Positions 25,148 through 33,468 of a stretch of DNA of 50,085 nucleotides are shown in pieces. The position numbers and the translations under genes are program-made. Position 1 is the stretch's first letter, and every line of letters begins with the position of its first letter. This stretch comes from RGIG5579 sp045580105. Its GTDB lineage: Bacteria > Bacillota > Clostridia > Oscillospirales > SIG627. The stretch lies in assembly GCA_045580105.1 (NCBI GenBank), contig JAZNNH010000036.1:1-50085 (forward strand), read 5' to 3'. The notes below the pieces were generated by a model that saw nothing but the letters and a program-made list of their open reading frames with translations, was not told the origin of the DNA and searched no databases.

Positions 25148-26914
25148 ATGAAAGTAATTTGTAACGACGGCGCTGTTCGTGAGGATCTGACCCCCGAAGA
25201 AGAACTGCACGTCATTCGCCACACCGCCGCGCACGTTTGCGCACAGGCAATCAAGCGCCTGTATCCCCACGCGGATTTTGCCTTTGGCCCTGCCACGGAA
25301 AAAGGTTTTTATTACGACGTTGATTTGGGAGAAACCAAGCTTTCCGATGAAGATCTGGTTCGCATTGAAACGGAAATGAGAAAGATCGTCAAAGAAAATC
25401 TTCCCATCAAACCCTTCATTCTTCCCAGAGAAGAAGCCATCAAGCTAATGGAAGAGCGAAAGGAAAAATATAAGGTCGAGCACATCGGGGATTTGGCAGA
25501 GGATGCTCCCATCAGCTTTTATCAGCAGGGTGAGTATATCGATATGTGTGTCGGACCGCATCTGATGTATACCAAAGCGCTCAAAGCGTTTAAAATCACG
25601 CAGCAGTCCGGTGCTTACTGGAAAAACGACAAGAACAATAAAATGCTCACCCGTATCGGCGGTGTTGCGTTCCGCACAGCGGAGGAAATGGATGAATATA
25701 TGAAACTGATGGAGGAAGCGGAAAAACGCGACCACCGTCGAATCGGCAAGGAAATGGGACTGTTTATGATCTGCGAAGAAGGCCCCGGCTTCCCGTTCTT
25801 TCTGCCTCGCGGTACGGCACTGAAAAACGCCTTGATCGATTATTGGCGCGACATTCACTACCGCGATCACTACGTGGAAGTGGCAACGCCTCTGATTATG
25901 AACCGTCAGCTTTGGGAAACCAGCGGTCACTGGGATCACTATAAGGATAATATGTATTCCACCCTCATCGACGAGGAAACCTATTGCATCAAGCCGATGA
26001 ACTGTCCGGGCGGCGTGATGGTTTACCGTTCCACCCCACATTCCTACCGCGATCTTCCCATTCGTATGGGAGAACTCGGCTTGGTTCACCGCCACGAGCT
26101 GCGCGGCGCGCTTCACGGTCTGTTCCGCGTGCGCTGCTTTACGCAGGACGATGCGCACATCTTTATGCGCCCCGATCAGATCACCGATGAAATTATGGCG
26201 GTGGTTCACCTGATCAATGAGGTCTACACCAAATTCGGATTCAAATATTTCATTGAACTGTCCACCCGTCCCGAAAATTCGATGGGTAGCGATGAAGATT
26301 GGGAAGCCGCAACCGAGGGCTTGAAGAGTGCCTTGGAAAAATTGGGTCTTGATTACATCATCAACGAGGGGGACGGCGCGTTCTACGGCCCCAAGATCGA
26401 CTTCCATCTGGAAGACAGTCTTGGAAGAAGCTGGCAATGCGGCACCATTCAATTGGACTTCCAGATGCCCATCAATTTCGGTCTGGAATACGTGGACGAA
26501 ACCGGCTCAAAGAAAAAGCCGATTATGATTCACCGCGTATGCTTTGGCTCGATCGAGCGCTTCATCGGTATTCTCACCGAGCACTTTGCCGGCAAATTCC
26601 CCGCTTGGCTTGCTCCGGTTCAAGTCAAGGTTCTTCCGGTTTCCGAAAAGAGCTTGGAATATTCTACGAGCGTGTATCAGGCCATTCGCGATGCGGGAAT
26701 TCGCTGTGAATTGGACGACAGAAACGAAAAGATCGGATATAAGATCCGCGAGGCGCAAGCTGTTGACCGCGTTCCGTATATGCTCGTTTTGGGTGGCAAA
26801 GAAGTGGAAGACGGAACTGTTTCCGTTCGTAACCGCGATACGCTGCAAACCGAAACGATGTCACTGGAAGCATTCCTTTCCAAAATTTGTGAAGAAACGA
26901 AAAACAGAATCTAA
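25148..26914 (+). CDS. thrS: Threonine-tRNA ligase without TGS domain
   Basis: Charges tRNA-Thr. It has 588 residues rather than about 640. The editing domain starts almost at once (HTAAHVCAQAIKRLYP at residues 25-40, later DMCVGPHL), so the N-terminal TGS domain is missing or reduced to about 20 residues. The class II core is complete: the zinc-site NCPGG, motif 2 HRHELRGALHGLFRVRCF, and motif 3 HRVCFGSIERFIG, followed by the anticodon-binding domain. The start has AAGGAGG upstream. Control is by the T-box. The short form is known in some Clostridia, where it may coexist with a second ThrRS. Confidence 0.95.
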   Translation: MKVICNDGAVREDLTPEEELHVIRHTAAHVCAQAIKRLYPHADFAFGPATEKGFYYDVDLGETKLSDEDLVRIETEMRKIVKENLPIKPFILPREEAIKLMEERKEKYKVEHIGDLAEDAPISFYQQGEYIDMCVGPHLMYTKALKAFKITQQSGAYWKNDKNNKMLTRIGGVAFRTAEEMDEYMKLMEEAEKRDHRRIGKEMGLFMICEEGPGFPFFLPRGTALKNALIDYWRDIHYRDHYVEVATPLIMNRQLWETSGHWDHYKDNMYSTLIDEETYCIKPMNCPGGVMVYRSTPHSYRDLPIRMGELGLVHRHELRGALHGLFRVRCFTQDDAHIFMRPDQITDEIMAVVHLINEVYTKFGFKYFIELSTRPENSMGSDEDWEAATEGLKSALEKLGLDYIINEGDGAFYGPKIDFHLEDSLGRSWQCGTIQLDFQMPINFGLEYVDETGSKKKPIMIHRVCFGSIERFIGILTEHFAGKFPAWLAPVQVKVLPVSEKSLEYSTSVYQAIRDAGIRCELDDRNEKIGYKIREAQAVDRVPYMLVLGGKEVEDGTVSVRNRDTLQTETMSLEAFLSKICEETKNRI

Positions 26915-26924
26915 ATATTTCAAG

Positions 26925-26949
26925 AAGACCGCTTTACGCGGTCTTTTTT
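26925..26949 (+). terminator. Rho-independent terminator of thrS
   Basis: AAGACCGC (26925-26932), TTTAC, GCGGTCTT (26938-26945), then T-run. Eleven nt after the stop. Confidence 0.87.
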
Positions 26950-26950
26950 C

Positions 26951-26979
26951 TTGACAAATACATTCTTTTTCTATATAAT
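26951..26979 (+). promoter_or_regulatory. Promoter of the DUF1538 / PII-like / permease operon
   Basis: Perfect TTGACA (26951-26956) and TATAAT (26974-26979) with 17-bp spacer, directly after the thrS terminator. The leader is about 75 nt with no obvious fold. Confidence 0.85.
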
Positions 26980-27060
26980 ACCTTTGATATATCCGTATAA
27001 TTAAGTTGATATAGCAAAGACGTGCTTTTGACTCACACAAAAAGGGAAAGGAGTGTCACG

Positions 27061-28599
27061 ATGAGTTCTAAAATGAACCCGAAACTGCGAGAAAAAATTT
27101 TAGAATCCGTTTCTGCGGTACTGCCCATCACGGCCATTGTGCTCCTGATCAGCATCCTTTTAATTCCGTTGAACTTGGATGGCATTGCGCTCTTTTTGTG
27201 TGGTGCGGCGATGCTCATTGTCGGTATGGGCTTTTTCCAGCTCGGTGCGGAAATGGCAATGATGCCGATCGGTGAGGGTCTGGGCGTTCGTTTTTCGCAA
27301 ACCAAGCGGATTATTTTGCTTCTTGTCGTAAGCTTTATAATGGGTGCGATCATCACCATCTCCGAGCCGGATCTTCAGGTGCTTGCCCAGCAAGTTCCTT
27401 CCGTTCCCAATCTCGTCTTGATTCTGACCGTGGCGTTGGGCGTGGGTGCGTTTTTGATGTTGGCGGTGGTTCGAAGCCGCTATCGCATTGATCTTTCCAC
27501 CCTTTTGATCATTTTGTACGCCTTTCTGATCCTCTTTTCCTGTTTTGTTCCCGCCGATTTTATCGCCGTTGCCTTTGACTCGGGCGGGGTGACCACCGGC
27601 CCGATGACCGTTCCCTTTATTATGGCAATGGGTGTCGGTCTTTCCTCGCTTCGTTCCGATAAAAACGCATCCAGCGACGCGTTCGGTCTGGTTGCGCTGT
27701 CCAGCATCGGACCGATTTTGGCGGTTTTGATTCTGGGTGTCTTTTACCGTCCCACCGAGGCGGAATACGCCTTGGAGCGCATTCCCAGCATTGTGACCAC
27801 GCAGGACGTGGCGAAAGAGTTTTGGCATGGATTGATGGTTTATGCCAAGGAAGTGGCAGCATCGCTGCTTCCCATCTTTGTCGTCTTCCTGTTATTCCAG
27901 TTGGTCACCCACCGTTTTCACAAGCGACAGATTGTAAGAGTTGTGATCGGCTTTTTGTTCACCTACGTCGGGCTGGTTCTCTTTTTGTGTGGAGTCAACG
28001 TCGGCTTTTCACCGCTCGGCGCGCACTTGGGAGAGGAAATTGCCCGCTTGCCTTACCGCTGGATCTTGGTTCCTTTGGGAATGCTGATCGGTTATTACAT
28101 CGTCAAGGCAGAGCCCGCCATTCAGGTGCTCAATGCCCAGGTGGAAAGCGTGACGGACGGTGCGATCCCGGTCAAAATGATGAATCGTGCGATGTCCATC
28201 GGTGTTTCGGTCAGTGTGGGTCTTGCCATGCTGCGCATTTTGCTCGGCATTTCCATTCAGTGGATTATTTTGCCCGGCTATCTTTTGGCACTGGTGCTTT
28301 CCCGTATCGTTCCCAAGATTTTCGTCGGTATTGCCTTTGACTCGGGCGGTGTTGCCAGTGGTCCGATGACCAGTACCTTTTTGATTCCGCTTTCCATCGG
28401 TGCTTGTCAAGCAATGGGTGGAAATTTGATGACCGACGCATTTGGCGTGGTCGCGCTGGTTGCTCTGACTCCGCTGATTGCCATTCAATTGATGGGTCTG
28501 GTGTATCAGATCAAGAGCAAGAAGCACGAGCAAGAGGTATTGCCCACGGGCACCCTGCCCGAAAATTGCGATATGATTTTGGATTTTGAGGAGGCGTAA
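27061..28599 (+). CDS. DUF1538 family membrane protein, two repeated halves
   Basis: A 512-residue protein with about a dozen or more hydrophobic segments. Two halves repeat the same signature: FDSGGVTTGPMT (172-183) and FDSGGVASGPMT (426-437), each followed by a stretch ending in D/TDAFGLVAL or TDAFGVVAL. This is typical of DUF1538, whose internal repeat and membrane pattern resemble a secondary transporter; the substrate is unknown to me. The start has AAAGGAG about 8 nt upstream. The next gene, a PII-like protein, begins 1 nt after the stop, which suggests that transport is regulated by a PII-type switch. Confidence 0.85.
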   Translation: MSSKMNPKLREKILESVSAVLPITAIVLLISILLIPLNLDGIALFLCGAAMLIVGMGFFQLGAEMAMMPIGEGLGVRFSQTKRIILLLVVSFIMGAIITISEPDLQVLAQQVPSVPNLVLILTVALGVGAFLMLAVVRSRYRIDLSTLLIILYAFLILFSCFVPADFIAVAFDSGGVTTGPMTVPFIMAMGVGLSSLRSDKNASSDAFGLVALSSIGPILAVLILGVFYRPTEAEYALERIPSIVTTQDVAKEFWHGLMVYAKEVAASLLPIFVVFLLFQLVTHRFHKRQIVRVVIGFLFTYVGLVLFLCGVNVGFSPLGAHLGEEIARLPYRWILVPLGMLIGYYIVKAEPAIQVLNAQVESVTDGAIPVKMMNRAMSIGVSVSVGLAMLRILLGISIQWIILPGYLLALVLSRIVPKIFVGIAFDSGGVASGPMTSTFLIPLSIGACQAMGGNLMTDAFGVVALVALTPLIAIQLMGLVYQIKSKKHEQEVLPTGTLPENCDMILDFEEA

Positions 28600-28600
28600 G

Positions 28601-29299
28601 ATGGAGAATAAGAGAACAACTGCCTCGTTTCGCCTGCTTTTCCTCATTGTATCTCCCAAATTGGGACTTCTGGCAGAGCCGCTGTTCGCCCGAGAAAAAA
28701 TCCCCGAGCAGGCACACGTGTTTGCCAAAGGAACGGCTTCCGGCGAATTGCAAGATCTTCTGGGCTTGGGTGAGATTGATAAAACGGTCATTTTAACGTA
28801 TTTGCCCAAACAAAAAGCCGACCGTATGATGAGGGTGCTCAAAGAGGAACTGTATTTGGGAATGCCCGGCAGCGGGGTTGCTTTCACCGTGCCCTTGAAC
28901 GCGGCTTCCCTCGGAATTACCCACTTGATGGAACGAATCAAACAAGACTCTGAAGAGAATGAGGAAGATACCATGAAAAGTGATTATTCGATGATCTTAG
29001 CTTTTGTCAATCAAGGATATAGTGAAGAAGTGATGGCAGCGGCAAGAGGTGCCGGTGCCGGCGGCGGCACGGTCTTTCACACCCGCAGAGTCGGCAGTGA
29101 CGAAGCGCTTCAGTTCTGGGGCATCCACATTCAGGAAGAGCGCGAAATTGTTCTGATCCTGGCGCGCAAAGAGAAAAAGAGTGCCATTATGAACGCCATC
29201 AGCCAAAACTGCGGCGCGCGCAGCGAGGCGCACGGCATGGTCATTTCCATTCCAGTGGATGAAGTGGCAGGCCTGAGAAAAGAAATCGAAACAACATAA
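28601..29299 (+). CDS. Tandem PII-like (GlnB-fold) signalling protein
   Basis: A 232-residue protein made of two ferredoxin-like PII-type domains joined by an acidic linker (about 113-126). Domain 1 (about 10-100) has KGTASGELQDLLGLGEIDK and a GSGVAFTVPL ending. Domain 2 (about 128-222) has NQGYSEEVMAAARGAGAGG and TVFHTRR, the hallmarks of a PII family entry, and ends in HGMVISIPV. Classical PII proteins are about 112 residues and trimeric; a tandem gives two domains per chain. The canonical T-loop tyrosine is not seen. AGGAGG precedes ATG 28601. It probably binds a nucleotide or metabolite and acts on the DUF1538 protein encoded immediately upstream. Confidence 0.82.
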   Translation: MENKRTTASFRLLFLIVSPKLGLLAEPLFAREKIPEQAHVFAKGTASGELQDLLGLGEIDKTVILTYLPKQKADRMMRVLKEELYLGMPGSGVAFTVPLNAASLGITHLMERIKQDSEENEEDTMKSDYSMILAFVNQGYSEEVMAAARGAGAGGGTVFHTRRVGSDEALQFWGIHIQEEREIVLILARKEKKSAIMNAISQNCGARSEAHGMVISIPVDEVAGLRKEIETT

Positions 29300-29348
29300 G
29301 CCAATCGAGACGAATCGTTATATCAATTGAGAAAAAAAGGAAAAATCT

Positions 29349-30620
29349 ATGATACCTGCAATTATTATTTTTTCACTTACTTACGTATTGATGCTGACCT
29401 TTGCCAAATATCGCCACTATATCGCACTTGCCTCCGGCCTCATTTTCGTTGTGACCGGGCTCTTACCTCTTGATAAGATTTTCGGCAGCATCGACTTTAA
29501 CGTGATCCTGATGATCGCGGGAACGATGGGCTTGGTCGGTCTTTTTATCGAGAGCAAAATGCCGGCGCTGCTTGCCGACATTATGATGGAAAAAGTCCCG
29601 ACGGTGAAATGGGCGGCGGTTGCCCTTGCCCTGTTTGCGGGCGTGATCTCGGCATTTGTGGACAACGTTGCTACCGTTTTGATGGTGGCGCCGGTTGCAT
29701 TGGCGATCTGCCAAAAGCTCGGCACCAACCCCGTTCCGTTTATCATCGCCATTGCGGTTTCTTCCAATTTGCAGGGAGCCGCAACTTTGGTAGGCGACAC
29801 CACGGCGATCATGCTCGGTTCAGCGCTGGATATGAGCTTTGTTGAATTTTTCTGGTATCAGGGCAAACCCAGTATCTTTTTTGCCGTGGAGCTTGGTGCT
29901 GTGCTGGCTGCTTTGATTTTGCTTGTGATCTTCCGCAAGGACAACGGAAAGATCACAGGGCTGAATGACAGAACGAAGGTTACGGATTTTGTTCCCTCCT
30001 ATCTTTTGATCGCAATGTTGGTTCTTTTGATCGGGGCTTCCTTTGTTCCCAACAAGCCCGCCATCACCAACGGCTTGATCTGCTGCGTTCTGTTTGTGAT
30101 CGGACTGGTTTTCAAAGTGGTTCGCGAAAAAGAATTTGCTACGTCGCTGGAAACCTTGAAAGCCATCGACTTTGAAACCATCGGCATTTTGCTGGGTCTT
30201 TTCTTGATGATCGGCGGTATTTCGGCACAGGGCGTGATTGATGCCGTTGCCGGTCTTCTTGCCAAGGCAGGCGGCGGAAACGTCTTTATGCTTTACACCA
30301 TCGTTGTTTGGGCATCGGTTGTGATCTCTGCCTTTATCGATAACATCCCGTACGTGGCAACGATGATCCCCGTGATCGGCGGCATTGCGGCAAAGCTTGG
30401 GATCGACCCGACGCCCCTGTATTTCGGTCTGCTTTCGGGTGCGACCCTCGGCGGAAACTGCACCCCGATCGGAGCGAGTGCCAACATCACCGGCATCGGC
30501 ATTTTGAGAAGAAACGGCTACGAGGTCAAAAACAAAGACTTCTTCCAAATCGGAATTCCCTTTACCCTTGCCGCGATTATCCCTGCCTATATCTACATTT
30601 GGCTGGTATACGGCATCTGA
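29349..30620 (+). CDS. Ion-transporter (ArsB/NhaD-like, SLC13-type) permease
   Basis: A 423-residue membrane protein with about 11 hydrophobic segments. It has two inverted halves, each with a re-entrant signature: SAFVDNVATVLM (near residue 104) and SAFIDNIPYVATMIPV (near 330), plus GGNCTPIGASANI near the end. This is the pattern of the IT superfamily that includes ArsB, NhaD and dicarboxylate carriers. Substrate cannot be told; arsenite is not supported because no arsR or arsA is nearby. It follows the PII-like gene by 49 bp without a terminator and is followed by one, so it seems to be the third gene of the operon. Confidence 0.88.
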   Translation: MIPAIIIFSLTYVLMLTFAKYRHYIALASGLIFVVTGLLPLDKIFGSIDFNVILMIAGTMGLVGLFIESKMPALLADIMMEKVPTVKWAAVALALFAGVISAFVDNVATVLMVAPVALAICQKLGTNPVPFIIAIAVSSNLQGAATLVGDTTAIMLGSALDMSFVEFFWYQGKPSIFFAVELGAVLAALILLVIFRKDNGKITGLNDRTKVTDFVPSYLLIAMLVLLIGASFVPNKPAITNGLICCVLFVIGLVFKVVREKEFATSLETLKAIDFETIGILLGLFLMIGGISAQGVIDAVAGLLAKAGGGNVFMLYTIVVWASVVISAFIDNIPYVATMIPVIGGIAAKLGIDPTPLYFGLLSGATLGGNCTPIGASANITGIGILRRNGYEVKNKDFFQIGIPFTLAAIIPAYIYIWLVYGI

Positions 30621-30631
30621 TCAACAAAAAC

Positions 30632-30660
30632 AAAAAAGACACCGAACGGTGTCTTTTTTT
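30632..30660 (+). terminator. Rho-independent terminator of the DUF1538 operon
   Basis: AAAAAAGACACC (30632-30643), GAAC, GGTGTCTTTTTTT (30648-30660). Confidence 0.87.
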
Positions 30661-30692
30661 CTTTGGGAGAAGAGCTTAATCAAGGGGATTTG

Positions 30693-31181
30693 TTATATCG
30701 TCTGCAAAAAAGCATCGGCATCCTCTCTTGACTTAAATAGGATTACCTGCTTGCTTTTTTCGTACTGTTTAAGCAGTTGATAGATTTTCGGCAGGATGTC
30801 AGTCGAAAACGCTTCGATGGATTTTTTAAAATCCGGGGATAGTTCTGTTTCCATCCACGGCAAATCGCGCCGATCTTTTCCAAGCCGCTCGATTGCGCCT
30901 TGTATGCAAACCTTAGTTGGTAAATCAAAAAGAAAAACGGTGTCGCTCGCTTGCAATCGCATTTCAAGGGTTCGTTGATAATTGCCGTCTATGATCCATT
31001 GTGGCGTATCCAATATACTTACCATTGTTTTGTCAAAATCTTCTCTTGTAAGATGCGTTTTGTCCGGCTTGTGCCATATCGCATCCAAATGGTACAAGGG
31101 AAGACCCGTTGCTTTATTTAATTTTTCTGCAAACGTTGTTTTGCCGCTACCGGGGCAACCGATTACGATCACTTTTTGCAT
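30693..31181 (-). CDS. Small P-loop kinase, FlaR/adenylate-kinase-like
   Basis: A 162-residue soluble nucleotide-binding protein. Walker A is GCPGSGKTT at residues 8-16, followed by LPLYHLDAIWHKP, WIIDGNYQRTL and FLFDLP, the order seen in proteins annotated as DNA topology modulation protein FlaR. The true substrate of this group is unclear; it looks like a small-molecule or nucleotide kinase. The start at 31181 has AAGGAAA upstream; the open frame continues upstream but only through the tRNA region, which is not coding. It has its own promoter. Confidence 0.75.
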   Translation of the reverse strand: MQKVIVIGCPGSGKTTFAEKLNKATGLPLYHLDAIWHKPDKTHLTREDFDKTMVSILDTPQWIIDGNYQRTLEMRLQASDTVFLFDLPTKVCIQGAIERLGKDRRDLPWMETELSPDFKKSIEAFSTDILPKIYQLLKQYEKSKQVILFKSREDADAFLQTI

Positions 31182-31215
31182 CTTCTGTTTCCTTGTCTTC
31201 TGACTTGTTGTTCTG

Positions 31216-31244
31216 ATAATACCATAGATTTTTACAAATTTCAA
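31216..31244 (-). promoter_or_regulatory. Promoter of the small kinase gene
   Basis: On the minus strand TTGAAA (31239-31244) and TATTAT (31216-31221), 17-bp spacer. Confidence 0.65.
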
Positions 31245-31321
31245 CGGCACAAGGACTGCAGTTCGCGTTGACCTCGCTTCATCCGCTCCCGCGTGCCTGC
31301 GGGTTCGAGCACATATACAAA

Positions 31322-31368
31322 TGCCAAAACAAAAAGACACCACTTTCGTGGTGTCTTTTGTTTTGGCA
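31322..31368 (-). terminator. Terminator after tRNA-Trp
   Basis: AAAAGACACCAC (31332-31343), TTTC, GTGGTGTCTTTT (31348-31359), extended outward by CCAAAAC/GTTTTGG. On the minus strand the stem is followed by TTTTTGTTTT. The outer arm includes the tRNA CCA end. Confidence 0.8.
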
Positions 31369-31439
31369 GGGGCACAAGGACTTGAACCCTGGGCACGCGG
31401 TTTTGGAGACCGCTGCTCTACCAACTGAGCTATACCCCT
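31364..31439 (-). tRNA. tRNA-Trp (CCA)
   Basis: A 76-nt cloverleaf with encoded CCA. Acceptor AGGGGTA pairs with TGCCCCT, the D-arm is AGCTCAGTTGGTAGAGC, the anticodon loop is TCTCCAAAA giving CCA, and the T-loop is GGTTCAAGTCC. It is transcribed after the CAU tRNA, 9 bp apart. Confidence 0.97.
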
Positions 31440-31448
31440 ATATATGTG

Positions 31449-31525
31449 TGGTGGGCCTTCAGGGACTTGAACCCCGGACCGACCGGTTATGAGCCGGCTG
31501 CTCTGACCAACTGAGCTAAAGGCCC
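31449..31525 (-). tRNA. tRNA with CAU anticodon (probably tRNA-Ile2, possibly elongator Met)
   Basis: A 77-nt cloverleaf with encoded CCA, acceptor GGGCCTT/AAGGCCC, and anticodon loop CTCATAA. CAU can belong to initiator Met, elongator Met or Ile2 (where C34 becomes lysidine). It lacks the initiator features. The body, GCTCAGTTGGT and CGGCTCATAACCG, resembles Ile2 tRNAs of Firmicutes as I recall them, so Ile2 is favoured, but an elongator Met cannot be excluded without comparison. Confidence 0.93.
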
Positions 31526-31549
31526 ATATTCACAAAATTTGCAAGCCAT

Positions 31550-31578
31550 AGTATAACAAAAAAAAGCCCTTTTGTCAA
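31550..31578 (-). promoter_or_regulatory. Promoter of the two tRNA genes, overlapping a terminator
   Basis: On the minus strand TTGACA (31573-31578) and TATACT (31550-31555) with 17-bp spacer. The -35 box lies in the loop and arm of the terminator hairpin of the preceding operon. Confidence 0.8.
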
Positions 31579-31588
31579 GGGCTTTTTT
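31557..31588 (-). terminator. Terminator of the cyclophilin-ribF-dacA-like operon
   Basis: AAAAAAGCCCTT, short loop, AAGGGCTTTTTT; on the minus strand the stem AAGCCCTT/AAGGGCTT ends in a T-run. Thirty nt after the stop of the DacA-like gene. Confidence 0.85.
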
Positions 31589-31617
31589 GCTTTTGTTTGG
31601 GAGTGTTGTTTTTCCGA

Positions 31618-33468
31618 TCAATCCGGCCAACGACGCGTGTTGGCTTTCGGTGCGCTCTTGGGTTTCGGAGTGCTTGCGGGGCGAGCGCGGTAGGTCTGGC
31701 GAGGGGGAACGTTCGGATTGGCATGAGCGGGCGCTTTGTGCGAGGCGGGTCTGGGCTGCCCTGCATTTGCGGGGCGGGGAGCGACCCGATACCGTTCGGC
31801 ACGCGGGGCGGCGGGCGCCCTTCTTTCTGCCACGGGAGGTCTTTGTGTGCTCCGGCGGGCAGGAGGTGAGTCGGCAGGGGAGTGGTAGGGAGCCCGATGC
31901 TCTTTGCGGTATTTTTCCGGCACTTTGGCAACGGCTTTGCGCGGCGGCGCGCTTCGGTAGTGGGCGGTTTCCTTGGTTTCTTCATCGCCGGAAAGCACGC
32001 GGTATCCTTCTCGGATGGCAATTTTTACGCGGTGAAGCCGCGCTTGGGAAGCTTTTTTCTCTTCCATGCGCACCTTTTTCATGCGCTGCTTTTCCTGCTC
32101 GTTGATTTCTTTGATGGCAAGATTTTTGGCTTGGTTTTTACGGGCATACTGAACCCAAACCGTTCCGATGAGAATGAGAACGTACAAAACGGCGGCACAG
32201 ATCACCAGAATCAGAACGACTTTTGCCGGTCCTTGAGAAAAGAACCCGAGAACGGCATCCCACATCACGAGCCATCGGGAAAGACCGATGTTGGTTTGTG
32301 CCACCAAGGGAACGCTGGCAAGGATCTGACCGCGATACAGGACGTCGAGCGTTCCGTATTCTTTCCCCTCAATGATGGGGGCACTGAAGGTTTGTTTTTC
32401 GGTTTTGATTTCGTACGTGATTTCGGATTCCAAATCTTCCGCGATCGGGAGCAGTTCGAAAAGCTCTCGTCCGGTGACCAGAATCACGTGGTCAACGCCT
32501 GCGCCCAAGCGCACGTTCTTTTCGCAAATGACCTTGCCTTTCGGTAGAATCTGACGGATTGAGAACGTGCTCTCCGCCCATTCCAAAAGGGCTTTGGCAT
32601 CCCGATAGGAGGAAATATCTCTTTGATTTTTCGCTTCACTTCGGTCTTCCCCTCCCGAAACGAGGGCAAAATAGGTGGCATCTGCTTTTTGATGCACTGT
32701 TGCCACGCAGTAGCCGGCACCCGAAGTGTAGCCGGCGGCCATGCCGCGCGCACCCTTCATATAATAATCGGTCACGTAAGAGTAGGGAATGAGGGCGTTT
32801 TTGTTGGTGTAGGTGCGTTCTTTGCTGAGGTTGGTGGCGGGAATGGTGATTTTCGGTGTTTCCGAAAGAATCATAAAATCGTTGACTCGATACAGAGCGG
32901 TGCAAAGAGTCAGGGTGTCGCGCAGAGTGGAATACATCACGGCGGAATCGACGCCGGTGGGGTTGGCGTAATAGGTGTGCTCCATTCCGAGCGCTTTGGC
33001 GCGTTCGTTCATTTTTTCCACGAAAGCGGAGATGTTTCCGCCCACCACGGATGCCAACACCAGGGCGGCATCGTTGGCGTTTTGCACCACAAGCCCTGCC
33101 AAAAGATCGTCGAAGGTCAAAGTCTCGCCCTCTTGCAGCTTCATGGAAGTTCCGCCGGCAGAAGAGAGCATTTCCGCGGTGACGGTGACGTTGACGTTAC
33201 CTGCTGTGGCGCGATATTCATAGCACAAAAGCGCCGTCATCAGTTTGGTAAAAGCAGCGGGGTAGATGCGGGCATCGGCGTTCTTTTCGTAAAGCAACTG
33301 CTCCGACTGAGGATTGAACAAAATAGCGGCGTTACTGGCAACTTCCGGCACGGTGACGGGTTCGGGTGTCTGCGGCACCTCTGCGGGCTGGGCAAACACG
33401 AGGAAAGGCGGCAGCAACAAAACTGCCGCAAAAAGGCCACACAAAACGGATAAAAGCCCTTTTTTCAT
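31618..33468 (-). CDS. DacA-like (S11 peptidase) pseudoenzyme with long cytoplasmic tail
   Basis: It has the layout of a low-molecular-weight penicillin-binding protein (D-Ala-D-Ala carboxypeptidase) but no active site. 616 residues: signal peptide 1-26, peptidase-like domain about 45-300, C-terminal beta domain to about 395, a membrane segment 417-439 and a tail of about 175 residues, very rich in Arg, Pro, Ala and Lys. The SxxK motif reads AFTK (72-75, Ala for the nucleophile), SxN reads NAN (130-132) and KTG reads AAG (244-246); surroundings such as TKLMTALL, NDAALVLA and GYTSGAGYC are well kept. The codons are unambiguous. It overlaps ribF by 4 bp. It probably binds wall precursors or a partner rather than cleaving them. 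Confidence 0.9.
   Translation of the reverse strand: MKKGLLSVLCGLFAAVLLLPPFLVFAQPAEVPQTPEPVTVPEVASNAAILFNPQSEQLLYEKNADARIYPAAFTKLMTALLCYEYRATAGNVNVTVTAEMLSSAGGTSMKLQEGETLTFDDLLAGLVVQNANDAALVLASVVGGNISAFVEKMNERAKALGMEHTYYANPTGVDSAVMYSTLRDTLTLCTALYRVNDFMILSETPKITIPATNLSKERTYTNKNALIPYSYVTDYYMKGARGMAAGYTSGAGYCVATVHQKADATYFALVSGGEDRSEAKNQRDISSYRDAKALLEWAESTFSIRQILPKGKVICEKNVRLGAGVDHVILVTGRELFELLPIAEDLESEITYEIKTEKQTFSAPIIEGKEYGTLDVLYRGQILASVPLVAQTNIGLSRWLVMWDAVLGFFSQGPAKVVLILVICAAVLYVLILIGTVWVQYARKNQAKNLAIKEINEQEKQRMKKVRMEEKKASQARLHRVKIAIREGYRVLSGDEETKETAHYRSAPPRKAVAKVPEKYRKEHRAPYHSPADSPPARRSTQRPPVAERRAPAAPRAERYRVAPRPANAGQPRPASHKAPAHANPNVPPRQTYRARPASTPKPKSAPKANTRRWPD

Noticed and set aside
29349..30620. 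Arsenite efflux pump ArsB
   Set aside because: The fold signature is shared by the whole IT superfamily; no arsR, arsA or arsC is nearby, so no arsenic role is claimed.
31182..31424. N-terminal extension of the small kinase through the tRNA-Trp gene
   Set aside because: The extra part is a translation of the tRNA and its terminator; the promoter at 31216-31244 and AAGGAAA support the start at 31181.
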